Below are positions 1 to 11,659 of a stretch of DNA of 64,000 nucleotides, piece after piece. Made by a program: the position numbers and the translations under genes. The stretch is taken from contig NC_067204.1 of the NCBI RefSeq assembly GCF_026262505.1, positions 12,232,522-12,296,521 on the forward strand, written 5' to 3'. The notes beneath the pieces were generated by a model that did not search any database, had not been told where the DNA came from, and worked only from the letters and a program-made list of their open reading frames with translations. Source of the DNA: Trichomonas vaginalis G3 (taxonomy: Eukaryota > Parabasalia > Trichomonadida > Trichomonadidae). Numbering within the stretch: the stretch's first letter is position 1; every line of letters begins with the position of its first letter.

Positions 1-62
1 GATTTAATATGAAGTAAAAAATATATTTCATCACTTATATTCTAATTTTTATTTAATGATAA

Positions 63-431
63 ATGAAACCGATTTTAAAAATAAAAGAAACAGAGGAGGA
101 AGAAATAAATGAAAGTGGAAATGTTCAACAAAAAATAAACGTTGTTAAACCAATTACTGAAATAAAAATTTTTTCATCTGTTGAAGAATTTAATGACTAT
201 TATGCCAATAATAAAAAATTATTTGAAGAATTGACAACATGTAAATTGAATAAAATGTTTAAAGTTGATGGATTCAAAATTTCAAAAATAAAAGGGGTGG
301 TTAGTTTGAAATCTATTCCTCAATCAAGAATCACCTCATTAATGAAAATTGATGATTTAACAAAAAGAATAGAAGAGATTGAAGAAAGAATGAATCAAAT
401 AATTGATTTCATAAATTCAAATAATCATTAG
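63..431 (+). CDS. Small hypothetical protein with C-terminal coiled coil
   Basis: A 122-residue open frame starts at an ATG preceded by an in-frame stop and ends in TAG. The N-terminal third is charged (MKPILKIKETEEEE). The last 30 residues (IDDLTKRIEEIEERMNQIID) show heptad spacing of I/L/M and are probably a short coiled coil. There is no signal peptide or membrane segment. I recognise no family. The composition is typical of trichomonad small genes, and the frame stays open in an AT-rich region where stops are common, which supports a real gene. No clear initiator element lies just upstream. Confidence 0.5.
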   Translation: MKPILKIKETEEEEINESGNVQQKINVVKPITEIKIFSSVEEFNDYYANNKKLFEELTTCKLNKMFKVDGFKISKIKGVVSLKSIPQSRITSLMKIDDLTKRIEEIEERMNQIIDFINSNNH

Positions 432-749
432 TTTCTAATTTCTTTTACTCGTTTATGAGGTCTTTGATTATGACTTCATTGATTCCATTCAGGATTTAAA
501 CAATGTTTAATTAATCGCGGAATATCTGACATCATCTATATATATATAGCTTCTTTTATTTTTCATTACATTATGTATGGGCTGAGTGTAAATGTCTTAC
601 AATTTTGAATATTTTTAAATCTTGATTTATTTGTAAACGTAAGAATAAAAACCGTAAGAATCATACATTTTTTACTTCATATGTTAAAAAAAATGATACA
701 AAATCGTTCAATATTGTATGAATTCTTACGTTTTCAAAAAAAGTCACAC
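432..749. other. Intergenic, no gene seen
   Basis: AT-rich DNA with no open frame worth reporting. It contains ACGTAAGAAT-like words repeated on both strands and no recognised element. Confidence 0.6.
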
Positions 750-769
750 AACCCGTTATATATACTACT

Positions 770-925
770 GAGTTGGATTTGATTTCGATGATGCTATGTT
801 ATAATCCCAAAAATAGAATATCATTAGATGATGCCCTACATCATAAATTTTTCAACAATCGCCCATTTCCATTGCTAAATACAATCAAAAATATAGAAGA
901 AAATGATTTAGCAAAATTGAATTAG
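770..925 (+). pseudogene. Remnant of the C-terminal end of a protein kinase
   Basis: The frame ending at TAG 923-925 reads ELDLISMMLCYNPKNRIS, then a segment with ALHHKFFNNRPFP. This matches the end of an eukaryotic Ser/Thr kinase domain (subdomain XI: D-L-hydrophobic-x-M-L-x-x-x-P-x-x-R, then the A-L-x-H-x-F-F helix seen in CDK/MAPK-type kinases). No ATP-binding or catalytic-loop segment is found upstream, so only the last ~50 residues survive. It is probably a truncated copy of one of the many trichomonad kinases. What removed the 5' part cannot be seen. Confidence 0.6.
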
Positions 926-1080
926 GTAATTGTAATTAATTATTTATTATTTTGAATTATTATTAAAGATTATTAAATTAATTTGTTAAGAGTGAATTTA
1001 TCTATTTTGTTCAGTTTCTCAATTTTTCATTTAGGCTTCTCTTTACACATGTAGACATTCATTAGAAATAGTGTAAAAAA

Positions 1081-1741
1081 GTTGAAATTATGAAATTATC
1101 TTTTTTTATTATTCAAAAAACCTGAATTGATTTGAGACATACTATAAAATATATAAACTGTGATAACGTAAATAAGTCTTGATTAAAAACAATGTGAAAT
1201 TATGAAGTTCTCTTTTTTTATTATTCAAAAAACCTGAGTTGATTTGAGACATACTATAAAATATATAAACTGTGATAACGTAAATAAGTCTTGATTAAAA
1301 ACAATGTGAAATTATGAAGTTCTCTTTTTTTATTATTCAAAAAACCTGAGTTGATTTGAGACATACTATAAAATATATAAACTGTGATAACGTAAATAAG
1401 TCTTGATTAAAAACAATGTGAAATTATGAAGTTCTCTTTTTTTATTATTCAAAAAACCTGAGTTGATTTGAGACATACTATAAAATATATAAACTGTGAT
1501 AACGTAAATAAGTCTTGATTAAAAACAATGTGAAATTATGAAGTTCTCTTTTTTTATTATTCAAAAAACCTGAGTTGATTTGAGACATACTATAAAATAT
1601 ATAAACTGTGATAACGTAAATAAGTCTTGATTAAAAACAATGTGAAATTATGAAGTTCTCTTTTTTTATTATTCAAAAAACCTGAGTTGATTTGAGACAT
1701 ACTATAAAATATATAAACTGTGATAACGTAAATAAGTCTTA
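1081..1741. repeat. Tandem array, about six copies of a 112-bp unit
   Basis: Units begin with GTGAAATTATGAAGTTC at 1194, 1306, 1418, 1530 and 1642, an exact 112-base period. A more diverged first copy starts near 1081 and the last stops near 1741. Copies two to six are almost identical, so the expansion is recent. Each unit holds a T-run (CTCTTTTTTTATTATTC) and the word GAGACATACTATAAAA. Short open frames across the array come from the repeat and are not genes. Confidence 0.93.
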
Positions 1742-1929
1742 ATTTGGGAATTATCTTATCAATTTTGGAATTTTTATATTTCAATTTCAATTAATATGCT
1801 ATGACTTAAATCTATATTGTCATTTTGGCTATCAACCAACACGCATGGCTGAGTCATTACTTGTTAATGAAAAAAAATTAAGAGATAGAGGTGAAAAAAA
1901 GCGCCCGATAACAAACAATGAATTATTAC

Positions 1930-3051
1930 TTAATGAAGAGGTGTATCGCCCATTGTAGCTGTTGCATCATGAATTGTTGAAGTATTGGTAGTGTCATCGA
2001 TGCTGATTTCGCCTCTTGATGACTCGTATGAGAGTACTGACTTAGAATAATCTGAATCTTCTGTGTTTGATTGGTTTGAAGAGCCAGATTCAGCAGAATG
2101 AGAGTATTCTTGGTCGACATCCTCGATCTGCTTCTTGTTATGCTTATTGACGATGATAATAACAGCGCTCAAAGCAGCAACAGCAACGAGTGCGATTACG
2201 CCACCAATAATTATCTCAACTGGGAGCTTTTGAGTCTGTTCTGATGGTGATGATGTTGAGCTACCTGATTCTGTGGGTGATGTGATGACTGTTTCCGCGT
2301 AGGAGTTGTCAACATCTTTAATTGTGGCAATTGAAGGAGCCTGTGGGATAATTCCGGCGAACTGTGGAACTCCTAACTTGGACTTGAGGGTAGCGCTGAT
2401 CTGAGCTTGGTAGATGGTGACTTCATTTGATTTTTCATTTGCAAGTTGGATATTTCCGAAAGAAACGCGGTTGAATGATCCGCTCTTTTCATTTCTGAAG
2501 GAATTGGACTCAATTGGGGTATCGATATCATTGATTGTCGCCTGTAAATTTTTATTTCTGACAGACACTTCATCTCCGAGCAATAACAGTTCCTCTGATA
2601 TGGTTGAATTCTTGGAAGCCTTAATGGAGATATTATATTCAGTAACGGTCTTTGAGCTGAAATATGTATTAACTTTCTGAGTGGAACCTGTTACTGAAGT
2701 TGTTGTCTTGGAGAGAGTTGATGCTGGGAAGTATTTAACAGTTTGGGCTGTAGGAGAAAGAAGAATGACATATGCTTTCGAGTTAATATTTACAATGCTT
2801 CCGGCTTTTGCTGGACCTAAGTAGTTAAAAGAGCCAATTTGGTTTTCTTCCTGCCAGTAGGCTTCAACGCGAAGGTCTGTGCCAAAGAAGAAGCCTGGAG
2901 TTACGAAAATACATTTCTTTTTATTTTCTTGAATCTCGTAAGTTGCGTCTTCTGTATAATAAGCATCGCTGCATTCATCTGGGATTGTTAAAGATGTCAT
3001 AACTTCGTTGGTTAAAGAGTATGATAATTGTAAGAAAAAGGATGGAAACAT
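1930..3051 (-). CDS. Single-pass membrane (surface-type) protein, function unknown
   Basis: 373 residues. The short hydrophobic N-terminus (MFPSFFLQLSYS) could be a weak signal peptide. About 260 mostly beta-prone, Ser/Thr/Asn-rich residues follow, with several N-glycosylation sequons (NIS, NST). Next comes a Ser/Thr/Pro stalk, one strong transmembrane helix near residues 277-300 (IIIGGVIALVAVAALSAVII), basic residues (NKHNKK) and a 70-residue acidic, Ser-rich cytoplasmic tail. This is the layout of type I surface proteins of trichomonads (an adhesin-like topology). I recognise no named extracellular domain. An in-frame stop lies 12 bases before the ATG, so the start is firm. Confidence 0.75.
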   Translation of the reverse strand: MFPSFFLQLSYSLTNEVMTSLTIPDECSDAYYTEDATYEIQENKKKCIFVTPGFFFGTDLRVEAYWQEENQIGSFNYLGPAKAGSIVNINSKAYVILLSPTAQTVKYFPASTLSKTTTSVTGSTQKVNTYFSSKTVTEYNISIKASKNSTISEELLLLGDEVSVRNKNLQATINDIDTPIESNSFRNEKSGSFNRVSFGNIQLANEKSNEVTIYQAQISATLKSKLGVPQFAGIIPQAPSIATIKDVDNSYAETVITSPTESGSSTSSPSEQTQKLPVEIIIGGVIALVAVAALSAVIIIVNKHNKKQIEDVDQEYSHSAESGSSNQSNTEDSDYSKSVLSYESSRGEISIDDTTNTSTIHDATATMGDTPLH

Positions 3052-4750
3052 TTGAATTTAATATTGGTTCCAATCGTAAAGCTCTCAATTTTACAGCACG
3101 TTATCGGAGATGTTGTTCATGATAGTACCAATAATAAAATAACAAATTATCAAAAAATTGAATTACGATTAATTCTGTCATTCAAAATAATTTTTATGAA
3201 ATTTCGAATCAGCAATAACATATGAAATCGCTATTGAAAATTCTTGCTGAAAACTTCATACAGTTCATTATTTTTACCGTAGACAAAAAATTCCATGTTC
3301 GAAATTTATCTCAAGGTGCCACTTTTGAAATAGTCTAGCTGTCAAAAAACTCGGTAAAGTTGGGAAAAATGTGTCAATTTTTTCCTCATTTTTAAAATAT
3401 GTAAATGAAGGGATATGCTTGCCAAGAAGCAGATGAATTTCTGAAAATGCTGTTTTTAGGAAAAGAGGTAAATAAGCATGCATGGAATATTCTTTCGTTT
3501 TGCACTTTTGGATAATATAATTTTGAAGCCTATCTTAATTTTTCAAATTTTGTGTCTATTATTGAACTACTATAATCCCTTATCAGTTGTATTATCAGAG
3601 TCAATGATGCCAGATTGACTTTTGCATTTTTTTTCATGGCTCCCTATAATAAGCATAGCATAATGTTCATGATTTTATATATCTTTTCCGATATGTAAGT
3701 AAGTAATGGTGCTGTGTATTCGAGGAATTTCTTACCAATATAGATTTAGAAGAGAAAATAATTCAATCTAGTATGATGGATCATATTTATCCTTCCAAGC
3801 CAAAATGTATTTCACCAAAGAGCTAAATAACTAGACATAAAAAAATTGTATTTGGAATCACATGTAAACAATCAGAAGAAGCTAGAAAACACCTTCAGGC
3901 ACCAAATTTGGCTGAAATATCTAGATAGGATATGCAAAGGGCCACATAATTTTTCTGCAGGATATGAAGCTCATTCAAATGGTATTTACGGATGTGATCA
4001 AGCAGTACTTAAGGCAGGGTATAAAGCTTGAGTTGATAGAAACTCAGATTTCAGGATCTCATGATGCAAAACGACATAGATTTAATATATGCAAAAGTGT
4101 TATTGTCTTTCTCTTCCCTATTAATCCAAATGAACTTGTAATGCAACTTTATTTAGTAAGCGAGTTTTTCTTGCTTCCAAATGAAGTAAGAAAAATTAAT
4201 AAAACCCATATTATCTTAAAAGCTTGTTTTTAACCATATCAATGCGTTAATTCCCTTAGTTATTATGAGTCAACATCCGTGAATGCATGTATCATTCCAA
4301 ATTGTTCATTGAAGAGTAAGATTCCTATTGTTTTATTGTGAAAATATAATATTCATATAAAATTGACATTGGAAATTAATATCACATCTATTTATATAAC
4401 AAGTGTATGCTTTAAATATATATTCGGAGTTTGGCTGGCAATTTTGTCAGAATTTAATGAATCGATTTTCTACGAAATATAATGAAGCAATTGTACCATA
4501 GGTGCTTCTGCTTCAACGTAATCATGATAAGATTGGAGAGGAAGCCTTTGTAAAATTAAACCTCAAAAGCGAATTTTAATTTATTGAAATCAGATGCTTT
4601 CTTTGGGATATTTATAATATTTTTAATTTTTTATATTATCTATCAATTTAATTTAATTTTTTGTTAAGGTTATTTGAACGAAATCTTTTATTTTGATTCA
4701 AAAGAAATCTCAAATCTTGGATAAATTAAATACAGCCTCAATTCAGAAAA
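3052..4750. other. Long intergenic stretch, no recognisable gene
   Basis: 1.7 kb of AT-rich sequence. The longest frames (69 residues on the minus strand at 3274-3483, 89 residues on the plus strand at 3964-4233) have no recognisable domain. They overlap another short frame and are not supported as genes. Old gene remains are possible but not identifiable. Confidence 0.55.
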
Positions 4751-7700
4751 TTGAATGTCATCGTTCTTCTACAAATTTTATGCAATTTATTCGAAAAAAT
4801 ATTGTTACCTATCATACAATGTTTCTTAACGATTTTTATTCAATTGAATTTGATAGCAAATAATCGTTTTTTCTTTACAATTTTAATTGAGATGGGGAAA
4901 GAATGTTTCCCCATCTCCAGCGATTTAATGGAATGGGGAAAATTTTATCACTTCTTCCATTATATAAGCTCCAAGTCAGAGAGATCAAAGAATTTTAGGC
5001 AACATCTTCAAATGTTGCTTCCATTGTATTGTGGTATTAAACTTTCAATGTTATCAGTTACATTAGTATCTTTTAATGATAATAAAGGATGCCAGTTCAT
5101 TGGAAAAATCCTTGCACAACTTATTTTACTACAATTTCTTGGCCACGATTTTGTTAACATACTTTTATTCTCATCTGTTTTGCTTTTTACAATTATCCTT
5201 CTATACTATTATCATCGAATGGATAAAATGATTCTACATCATTCCACAAAGCTAATTAATTTTATTATCCAAGAAATCTCTCCGCTTTTTTCTAATTATT
5301 CTGCTTCGTACATACAGATTGAGGCAGAAGATATCTATAACAATCATCGTCATTATTTTTTATTGTCCATTGCAACCTTTACATATATTATTCTAGCGAT
5401 TTATACATTTATTGGCGCAACATTTAGAGGTTCTACGCCATCAATTACGAGTATTAGTCATTCATTTTGGAAGCACGAACACTATTTTTATCTGACACAG
5501 GTGCCGAATGTTGTACAACAAATATGGATCGTCGCACATACGTGGAAGCATGGGTTAATACTAACTCTTTCAATAAGTTTACTTGCATCACTCTCAATGT
5601 TTATTTGGTGTTCATCAATACCTTTTATAACAGAACAATCAAACATTTTTGCTACGAACGTATTTGGTTTGACTTCAACGTTCCTTATTTTTCAGATTCT
5701 TAAGGCTTACAACTTAATCTCAAATTTCACATTTTTATTATTACTTGTTTTAAGCTCTTTGGCATGGTTTATGTTTTTGGGTAAGGTATTCATGGATTTT
5801 TTCGCTTGGGTAATTCTAAAACGAACAAAATTTGAATCTCATGATTTATTTGATGCTGATAACTTCATTCAGTTACCTAGACTTAGGCCATCTCTCTTCT
5901 TAAAGCTCACGAGACTCCTTATTGTTCGTGGTTACAAAGATATTCATGCGATCTTAGTAGCCGCCATTGAAAACGAAAGTAACCACAATCTTATATTGGA
6001 ATGTTCTAAGATGTTGATGGTTCATTCGATTATTCCATATCATCTTCGTCAAAAGATCCGAGAAATAGCTATCAAACAATATTCTTTCATTTCCAAGCCT
6101 TTGTTATGCGAGATACAGTATTTCATTGACAAACTGAAGATCAATGCAGTTGACGTTGAACAATCTATTGCAATCATGGAAGATATGAAGCAAAAAACTA
6201 AAATTGCACTTTACGCGTTCTCAAATTCACTTTGTGAAAATTTCTTAGAAAAACAAAAATTTACATGTGCATTGAATTATGCCATAACAGCACAGATGCT
6301 TATGGATATGGCCGAATACGCGTTAGAAGGTAATCCGCTTTCAATGGAGCTAAATTTGTGTTTTGCAGATTATTTGAACAAAGTCAGTGGAGATTTCATC
6401 AGAAACGTTGAACTCCGTAAACAAGCTGTTTCAATTAAGACGAGTTTCATTAAAACAGATGACGATTCGCGACTTTCCATGAAAATTAAATCAATTGATA
6501 ATATTTCACCCAACACAACAGAAGATTTGCAGCAAATTATATCCCATCAAAAGGCTTTAGATAATATCAGTCATTTACCACTGATATTGATAACAATTTT
6601 AGCAGTTTTCTTCGGAATATTATTTTTCTTCCCAGTTGTGTCATTAAATGATTATATCAATAATGGCGCAATCAATCCTAACTATTACTTCGATCACCAG
6701 CATTCTCCTGTTCATTTCAAGATATATTTTGCAATCTCGACGCTGCAAACTTACATGGCGTTGTTTAATGCAACAAAGAATTGCTCTGTTTGTAAGTATT
6801 CTTATCCTATTAGTATTACAACGATACAACAGTATTTGAACAGTATTACGTGTCCTATTGATGATAAACCGATATTTAATGGTGCAAGTGATGATGCTCC
6901 GGCATTTGCAGAAGATTACTACTTTTTCATGGCGAACAAGTTCATTAGATATGATAATGACACGGAATTAGAAGATTATTTACGGAAATCTTATCACGAT
7001 TTAAGCAATCTCACGGTTGTTTTTGATTCAATCATTGACAGATATTTGATGTGTTCTAATGACATCAAAGATGAAAAGAAGTTGCTGCAATACATCATTC
7101 CTTGTGCTGTTTTTGTTTTATTTTTCATTTTATTTATTATTGTTGTTTATTGTCTTTTTGTTCCAACGATTTATAAGATTGTACATATTTTTGGTAGCAT
7201 CGAACTACAAACTCTTGAAGAGTTTAGATCGAATTTGTTCATTACCATTCATCACCAAAATTCAAGTACTTTTGAACATGAAATTGAAGTCGACAATGAT
7301 GGAGCTTTAGATTTGGAAGAAATAGAAGCAGAAGATAATGCTCATATCGGACAAACAAATTATAATGGCTTGATTGAACAGTCAATACGTGCTCCTGTCG
7401 CTGTGAAATGGTTTGACCTAGCAAGGCCAGGTACATTGCTTTTTTATTTGATTATTTTGTTTGTTATAAGATATTTAATGCCTCCTTTGACTACTTATCT
7501 TTATAACAATGTTAGACAGGATTATATAAGTGATAACTTAATTATCATGGAAGAGATCAATAACATTTCATCCCTTTTGATTCAAATCGATACATTCTTT
7601 GCAAACATGGCTGGTTTGGATGATGTCCATGCTTCTAAAATAAATTTAAGCGAAAATTGGGGTGAAAATGTTACAAAAGCTGCGACAAAATGGAATAATT

Positions 7701-9079
7701 TTCTTGATATTCAAAGTAACATGACAAAGAGAGAGAAAGTTGCTGCAATTATTGACATACTAAATGTATTTCCAGCAGTCTTTAATCGCATGCACACTAA
7801 TTACAGATTATTCCAAGATACTGTTGCAAAATACGCTGAATCTTTTCATTGGATGTTAACTTTCATCATTTTTTTCACTTATATGATATTTATGACTAGG
7901 TTTATCTCTGCTCAGAAGTTTATCCTTAAGAACTTGAAGCACTTGGTTTTAATCCTTCATAGCAAGTATGCATCGACTGTTTCGATAATGATTAATAACT
8001 TGTCTTTTGAAAATTATTCAAACAAAGATTTCTCAATTGACAAAACTTCTGAAATCATTACTTCGCAGATATCAGATGTTGTTATATTCTTTAACAATGA
8101 TTTAATAATAACAGGAATGAATCAGCAGGCGTCGGCACAATTTGGCAAACTTTTGGATAAATATAAAATTAAAAAATTAGATTAAATAATTCCAACGGAA
8201 TGTAACAAAGATTTCTATAACTTTATTACATCTATGTCATCTCCATTGGGAATTCATGCGAGAAAACACTTCGAATTCATTTGTCAGGCAAAAATTTCCA
8301 CAAGAACTAAATATACAGGTACATTGATACCATTGTTCACATGTACAGACACAAACTACTCATTGATAATGCGCGACTATACAGATATACTGAATATGAG
8401 AGAAGAATTGAACTTATTAAACAGATCTGTTCACAGTTTGCTAAAAAGACTTGTGCCTCCATACATTTCTGATATAATGACTAACAACCACATGAAAGAC
8501 GTATTTGTCTCTCATGAATCTGCAGTTGCAGCGATGTGTTTGAAACCAAGTCAAGAAATTGTTTCTCAAGATAGTGATCTTCTTGATGATTGTGATATAA
8601 CACAAGTCTGTATCTCAATTGTCGACAAAGTACTTGGTAGTTATCAAGATATTTCAAGAATCAGAACATTTAACGGAAACTTTTTATTTGTTACATCATT
8701 ATTCAATGATGATGAGAAAACTGATAAGGTGACATACTTACTCTCATTCCTGGAAGAAGCTGTCGCAGAAATTAACAAATATATGATGTTCAAAATGCTT
8801 GTTTCATGCACAATATCCTACGGAGGACCTATTTATGCATGTATAACAGGCATTTCCAAGACAATGTTCGATGTTTTAGGCAATGAATTGACTGAATGCT
8901 TCGACAACCTTGATATTGTTCCCCCAGGTAAGATTATTTTTACAAGTGAAGCATATGATAGGATGAAAGATCACTCAATATCAAGTCAATTCATACCGCC
9001 AAGGCAGTTGAAGAAAAAAGTTTATATAATGAACAATTATTTAGGAATGAATTTCAATAGTGTATCACCTGAGTTGTAA
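4751..9079 (+). pseudogene. Receptor-type adenylyl/guanylyl cyclase, interrupted by an in-frame stop
   Basis: One frame runs from 4751 to 9079 with a single TAA at 8183-8185. The first part (~1,144 codons) has a cluster of N-terminal membrane helices, a helical cytoplasmic region, and helices near 6580-6640, 7090-7170, 7430-7480 and 7855-7910. Just before the stop is a PAS-like start (DVVIFFNNDLIITGMN). After it come a linker and a class III cyclase-like domain (ISYGGPIYACITGISKTMFD, then PPGKIIFTSEAYDRM). This order of membrane region, PAS and cyclase is the large trichomonad cyclase family. Oddities: the frame has no ATG at its 5' end (TTG at 4751; the first in-frame ATG is at 4892), and the usual metal-binding block reads RTFNGNFLFV, with Asn where catalysts have Asp. 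Probably a recent pseudogene. A sequencing error at the TAA is the alternative. Confidence 0.72.
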
Positions 9080-10098
9080 CAATTTCAATTATTATATTAT
9101 TTTTGTATTGTTTTATGTACATTTTTTATGTAAAATATTTATCATGCTTTATCGAAAAGAATCGTTCATGAATAACGATTACTAGTGTTTTTATATATAA
9201 TTATTTCGACGGAGCTTAGCAAATGAAGACCGTAGCGAAATCAATCTATCAGAATATGTCAGGCACTGGCTATTCTCATTATTTTTGTGATGTGTCGGCA
9301 TATGCTAAAAAAGTTAAATAATTGTGATTGGACACTTTTAGATGTTCAATATTGATCTAAATATAAAATCAATATATAACAGTAACAATCAAATAGTGTT
9401 TATGAAAAGATAGACGAACTATCTTTTGCGTTACTATAATTCGAATGATATCATATTTTTTAACTTTTTTAGCGAAGACGTAGTTTTTCGACATAATATT
9501 TTTGAATAACGATATAGTTTCTCCAAAAATTTATGTTTTGGGGAACTTAAACGAATGTCAGAATATTGGAAAAAAAATTATGAGGACATTTTCGTAATCA
9601 AATAACAGATTTGTAACTTATATGTACGTTTAATTCTGAAATCAAGCGTAATTTCGAAATGGGTAAGATAATATCGTGATGTCTGATGTGAAATTAGTAA
9701 AAAGAATAAAAATTTTATGAATGGTTCTTTGATATTAATACCATTCATGATAATCGTTATAATTTATAAAACATTTTGTAGTTCAGTGCAATCAATATTT
9801 GTGAATTGTCAAATTTATTCTCAAAATTTTGAGAGCAATTGATTGGAATAAAGATATAGAAAATATATTTATTGATAGAAATAGCAAAATTGGCCAGATA
9901 TAATATCGGAAATAAAATGACATCACTTCACATTGTCCCTTTGAAAATTTGATCTTTGAGGAAAATATTCCGGAAACCACATATATATGTATAATATCGA
10001 AAGATTAAAAAAATTAAGAAGGGACTTAGATGTCCTGGTTATAAATTTTGAGGACTCTAACCGTTGTCTAAAGAAGTGAAATGATTGGAATGTTAACT
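9080..10098. other. Intergenic region upstream of actin
   Basis: About 1 kb of AT-rich DNA between the cyclase and actin. No open frame has recognisable content; one 62-codon frame on the minus strand is not supported. The last part must contain the actin promoter. Confidence 0.6.
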
Positions 10099-10110
10099 TC
10101 ATTTCATTTT
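10099..10110 (+). promoter_or_regulatory. Two overlapping initiator (Inr) elements of actin
   Basis: TCATTTC (10099-10105) and TCATTTT (10104-10110) both fit the trichomonad initiator TCA(+1)YWYY. The predicted +1 adenines at 10101 and 10106 would give 5' leaders of 15 and 10 bases before the ATG at 10116, the short leader length normal for this organism. Confidence 0.8.
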
Positions 10111-10115
10111 CTGGA

Positions 10116-11246
10116 ATGGCTGAAGAAGACGTTCAGACACTCGTTATCGATAACGGCTCTGGTATGTGCAAGGCCGGCTTCTCTGGCGATGAAGCCCCAC
10201 GCTCTGTTTTCCCATCCGTTGTTGGCCGTCCAAAATACAAACAACAATTAGTTGGTGGCAACGCCAAGGATGTCTTCGTCGGTGATGAAGCTTGCTCCAA
10301 GGCTGGTGTCCTCATCCTCAAGTACCCAATTGAACACGGTATCGTCAACAACTGGGATGATATGGAAAAGATCTGGCACCACACATTCTACAACGAACTT
10401 CGTGTTGACCCAACAGAGCACCCAGTTCTTCTTACAGAAGCCCCACTCAACCCAAAGGCTAACCGTGAGAAAATGATCTCCCTCATGTTCGACACATTCA
10501 ATGTCCCATCCTTCTATGTCGGCATCCAGGCTGTTCTTTCCCTCTACTCCTCTGGCCGTACAACAGGTATCGTTTTCGATGCTGGTGATGGTGTTTCCCA
10601 CACAGTTCCAATTTACGAAGGCTACTCCCTTCCACACGCCATCATGAGACTTAACCTCGCTGGCCGTGATCTCACAGCCTGGATGGTCAAGCTTCTCACA
10701 GAGCGTGGCAATGCTTTCAACACAACAGCCGAAAAGGAAATCGTTCGTGACATCAAGGAGAAGCTTTGCTATGTCGCCCTCGACTTCGATGCTGAAATGG
10801 AGAAGGCCGCTACAGACTCCTCCATCAACGTCAACTACACACTTCCAGATGGCAACGTCATCACAATCGGCAATGAGCGCTTCCGCTGCCCAGAAATGCT
10901 CTTCAAGCCATACTTCGATGGTATGGAATACGATGGTATCGACAAGACACTCTTCGACTCCATCATGAAGTGCGATATCGATGTTCGTAAGGATCTCTAC
11001 GCTAACATCGTTCTTTCTGGTGGCACAACAATGTTCCAGGGCATCGCCGAACGTCTTGACAAGGAAATCACAGCTCTTGCTCCACCAACAATGAAGGTCA
11101 AGATCGTCGCCCCAGAAGAGCGTAAGTACGCCGTTTGGGTCGGTGGCTCCATCCTTGCTTCCCTCGCTACATTCCCACAGATGGTTATCACCAAGGAGGA
11201 ATACGACGAGGCTGGCCCATCCATCGTTCACCGCAAGTGCTTCTAA
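10116..11246 (+). CDS. Actin
   Basis: 376 residues, the full length of conventional actin. It begins [22 protein letters not shown] (nucleotide-binding phosphate 1 loop), has the phosphate 2 loop as [10 protein letters not shown] and the adenosine block as [11 protein letters not shown], and ends in the canonical SIVHRKCF. It is the main cytoskeletal filament protein. Codon use is strongly biased (many C-ending codons) and GC is far above the neighbours, as in highly expressed genes. The stop TAAA also forms the UAAA word proposed as a trichomonad polyadenylation signal. A 327-codon antisense frame is a by-product of this codon bias. T. vaginalis has several near-identical actin copies; which one this is cannot be told. 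Confidence 0.98.
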   Translation: MAEEDVQTLVIDNGSGMCKAGFSGDEAPRSVFPSVVGRPKYKQQLVGGNAKDVFVGDEACSKAGVLILKYPIEHGIVNNWDDMEKIWHHTFYNELRVDPTEHPVLLTEAPLNPKANREKMISLMFDTFNVPSFYVGIQAVLSLYSSGRTTGIVFDAGDGVSHTVPIYEGYSLPHAIMRLNLAGRDLTAWMVKLLTERGNAFNTTAEKEIVRDIKEKLCYVALDFDAEMEKAATDSSINVNYTLPDGNVITIGNERFRCPEMLFKPYFDGMEYDGIDKTLFDSIMKCDIDVRKDLYANIVLSGGTTMFQGIAERLDKEITALAPPTMKVKIVAPEERKYAVWVGGSILASLATFPQMVITKEEYDEAGPSIVHRKCF

Positions 11247-11659
11247 ACAATTTCGGTATAATATATTTCAAAATTAATTAACTTTTTTCTTTAGTGAACC
11301 TGTTTTGGAAATCACTTCATTAATATTGTGTTTTAATGGTTTATATGTGACCAATACGATGTACCCTGAACATTTCTTTTCCAATATGATTTTTACCTTT
11401 CACCAAATACAAGTATCATGCTAATTAAAGTGCCTGATTTGCATTGTATTCTTTAACTATACATAATTGAATCAATCAATAACACTTGATAATTGTGTAT
11501 TATTCCTTGTTGATTTAAAAGAATATCTTTTGATATTTTGAAGTAAATTAAATTATTCTTCATCAAATCATAGAGATAAACTAAAACAAGACATTTATAG
11601 TAAGTTAATCAATTTATTAATAAAAATACAAATTTAAATAATACAAAATACTAATTGAA
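11247..11659. other. Intergenic region between convergent genes
   Basis: About 410 bases of AT-rich DNA between the ends of actin and the large helical protein. No gene seen. Confidence 0.65.

Noticed and set aside
1590-1790. 66-codon minus-strand frame in the 112-bp array
   Set aside because: It is made only by the tandem repeat and repeats itself within the frame.
3846-4233. Two short frames between the surface protein and the cyclase
   Set aside because: They overlap in different frames, carry no domain, and have no initiator or conserved content.
7059-7310. 83-codon frame inside the cyclase
   Set aside because: It is a shadow of a membrane-helix stretch in another frame.
10248-11231. 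A 327-codon open frame antisense to actin
   Set aside because: It arises from the strong codon bias of actin. It is Cys/Trp/Val-rich, has no domain, and lies wholly inside a conserved gene.
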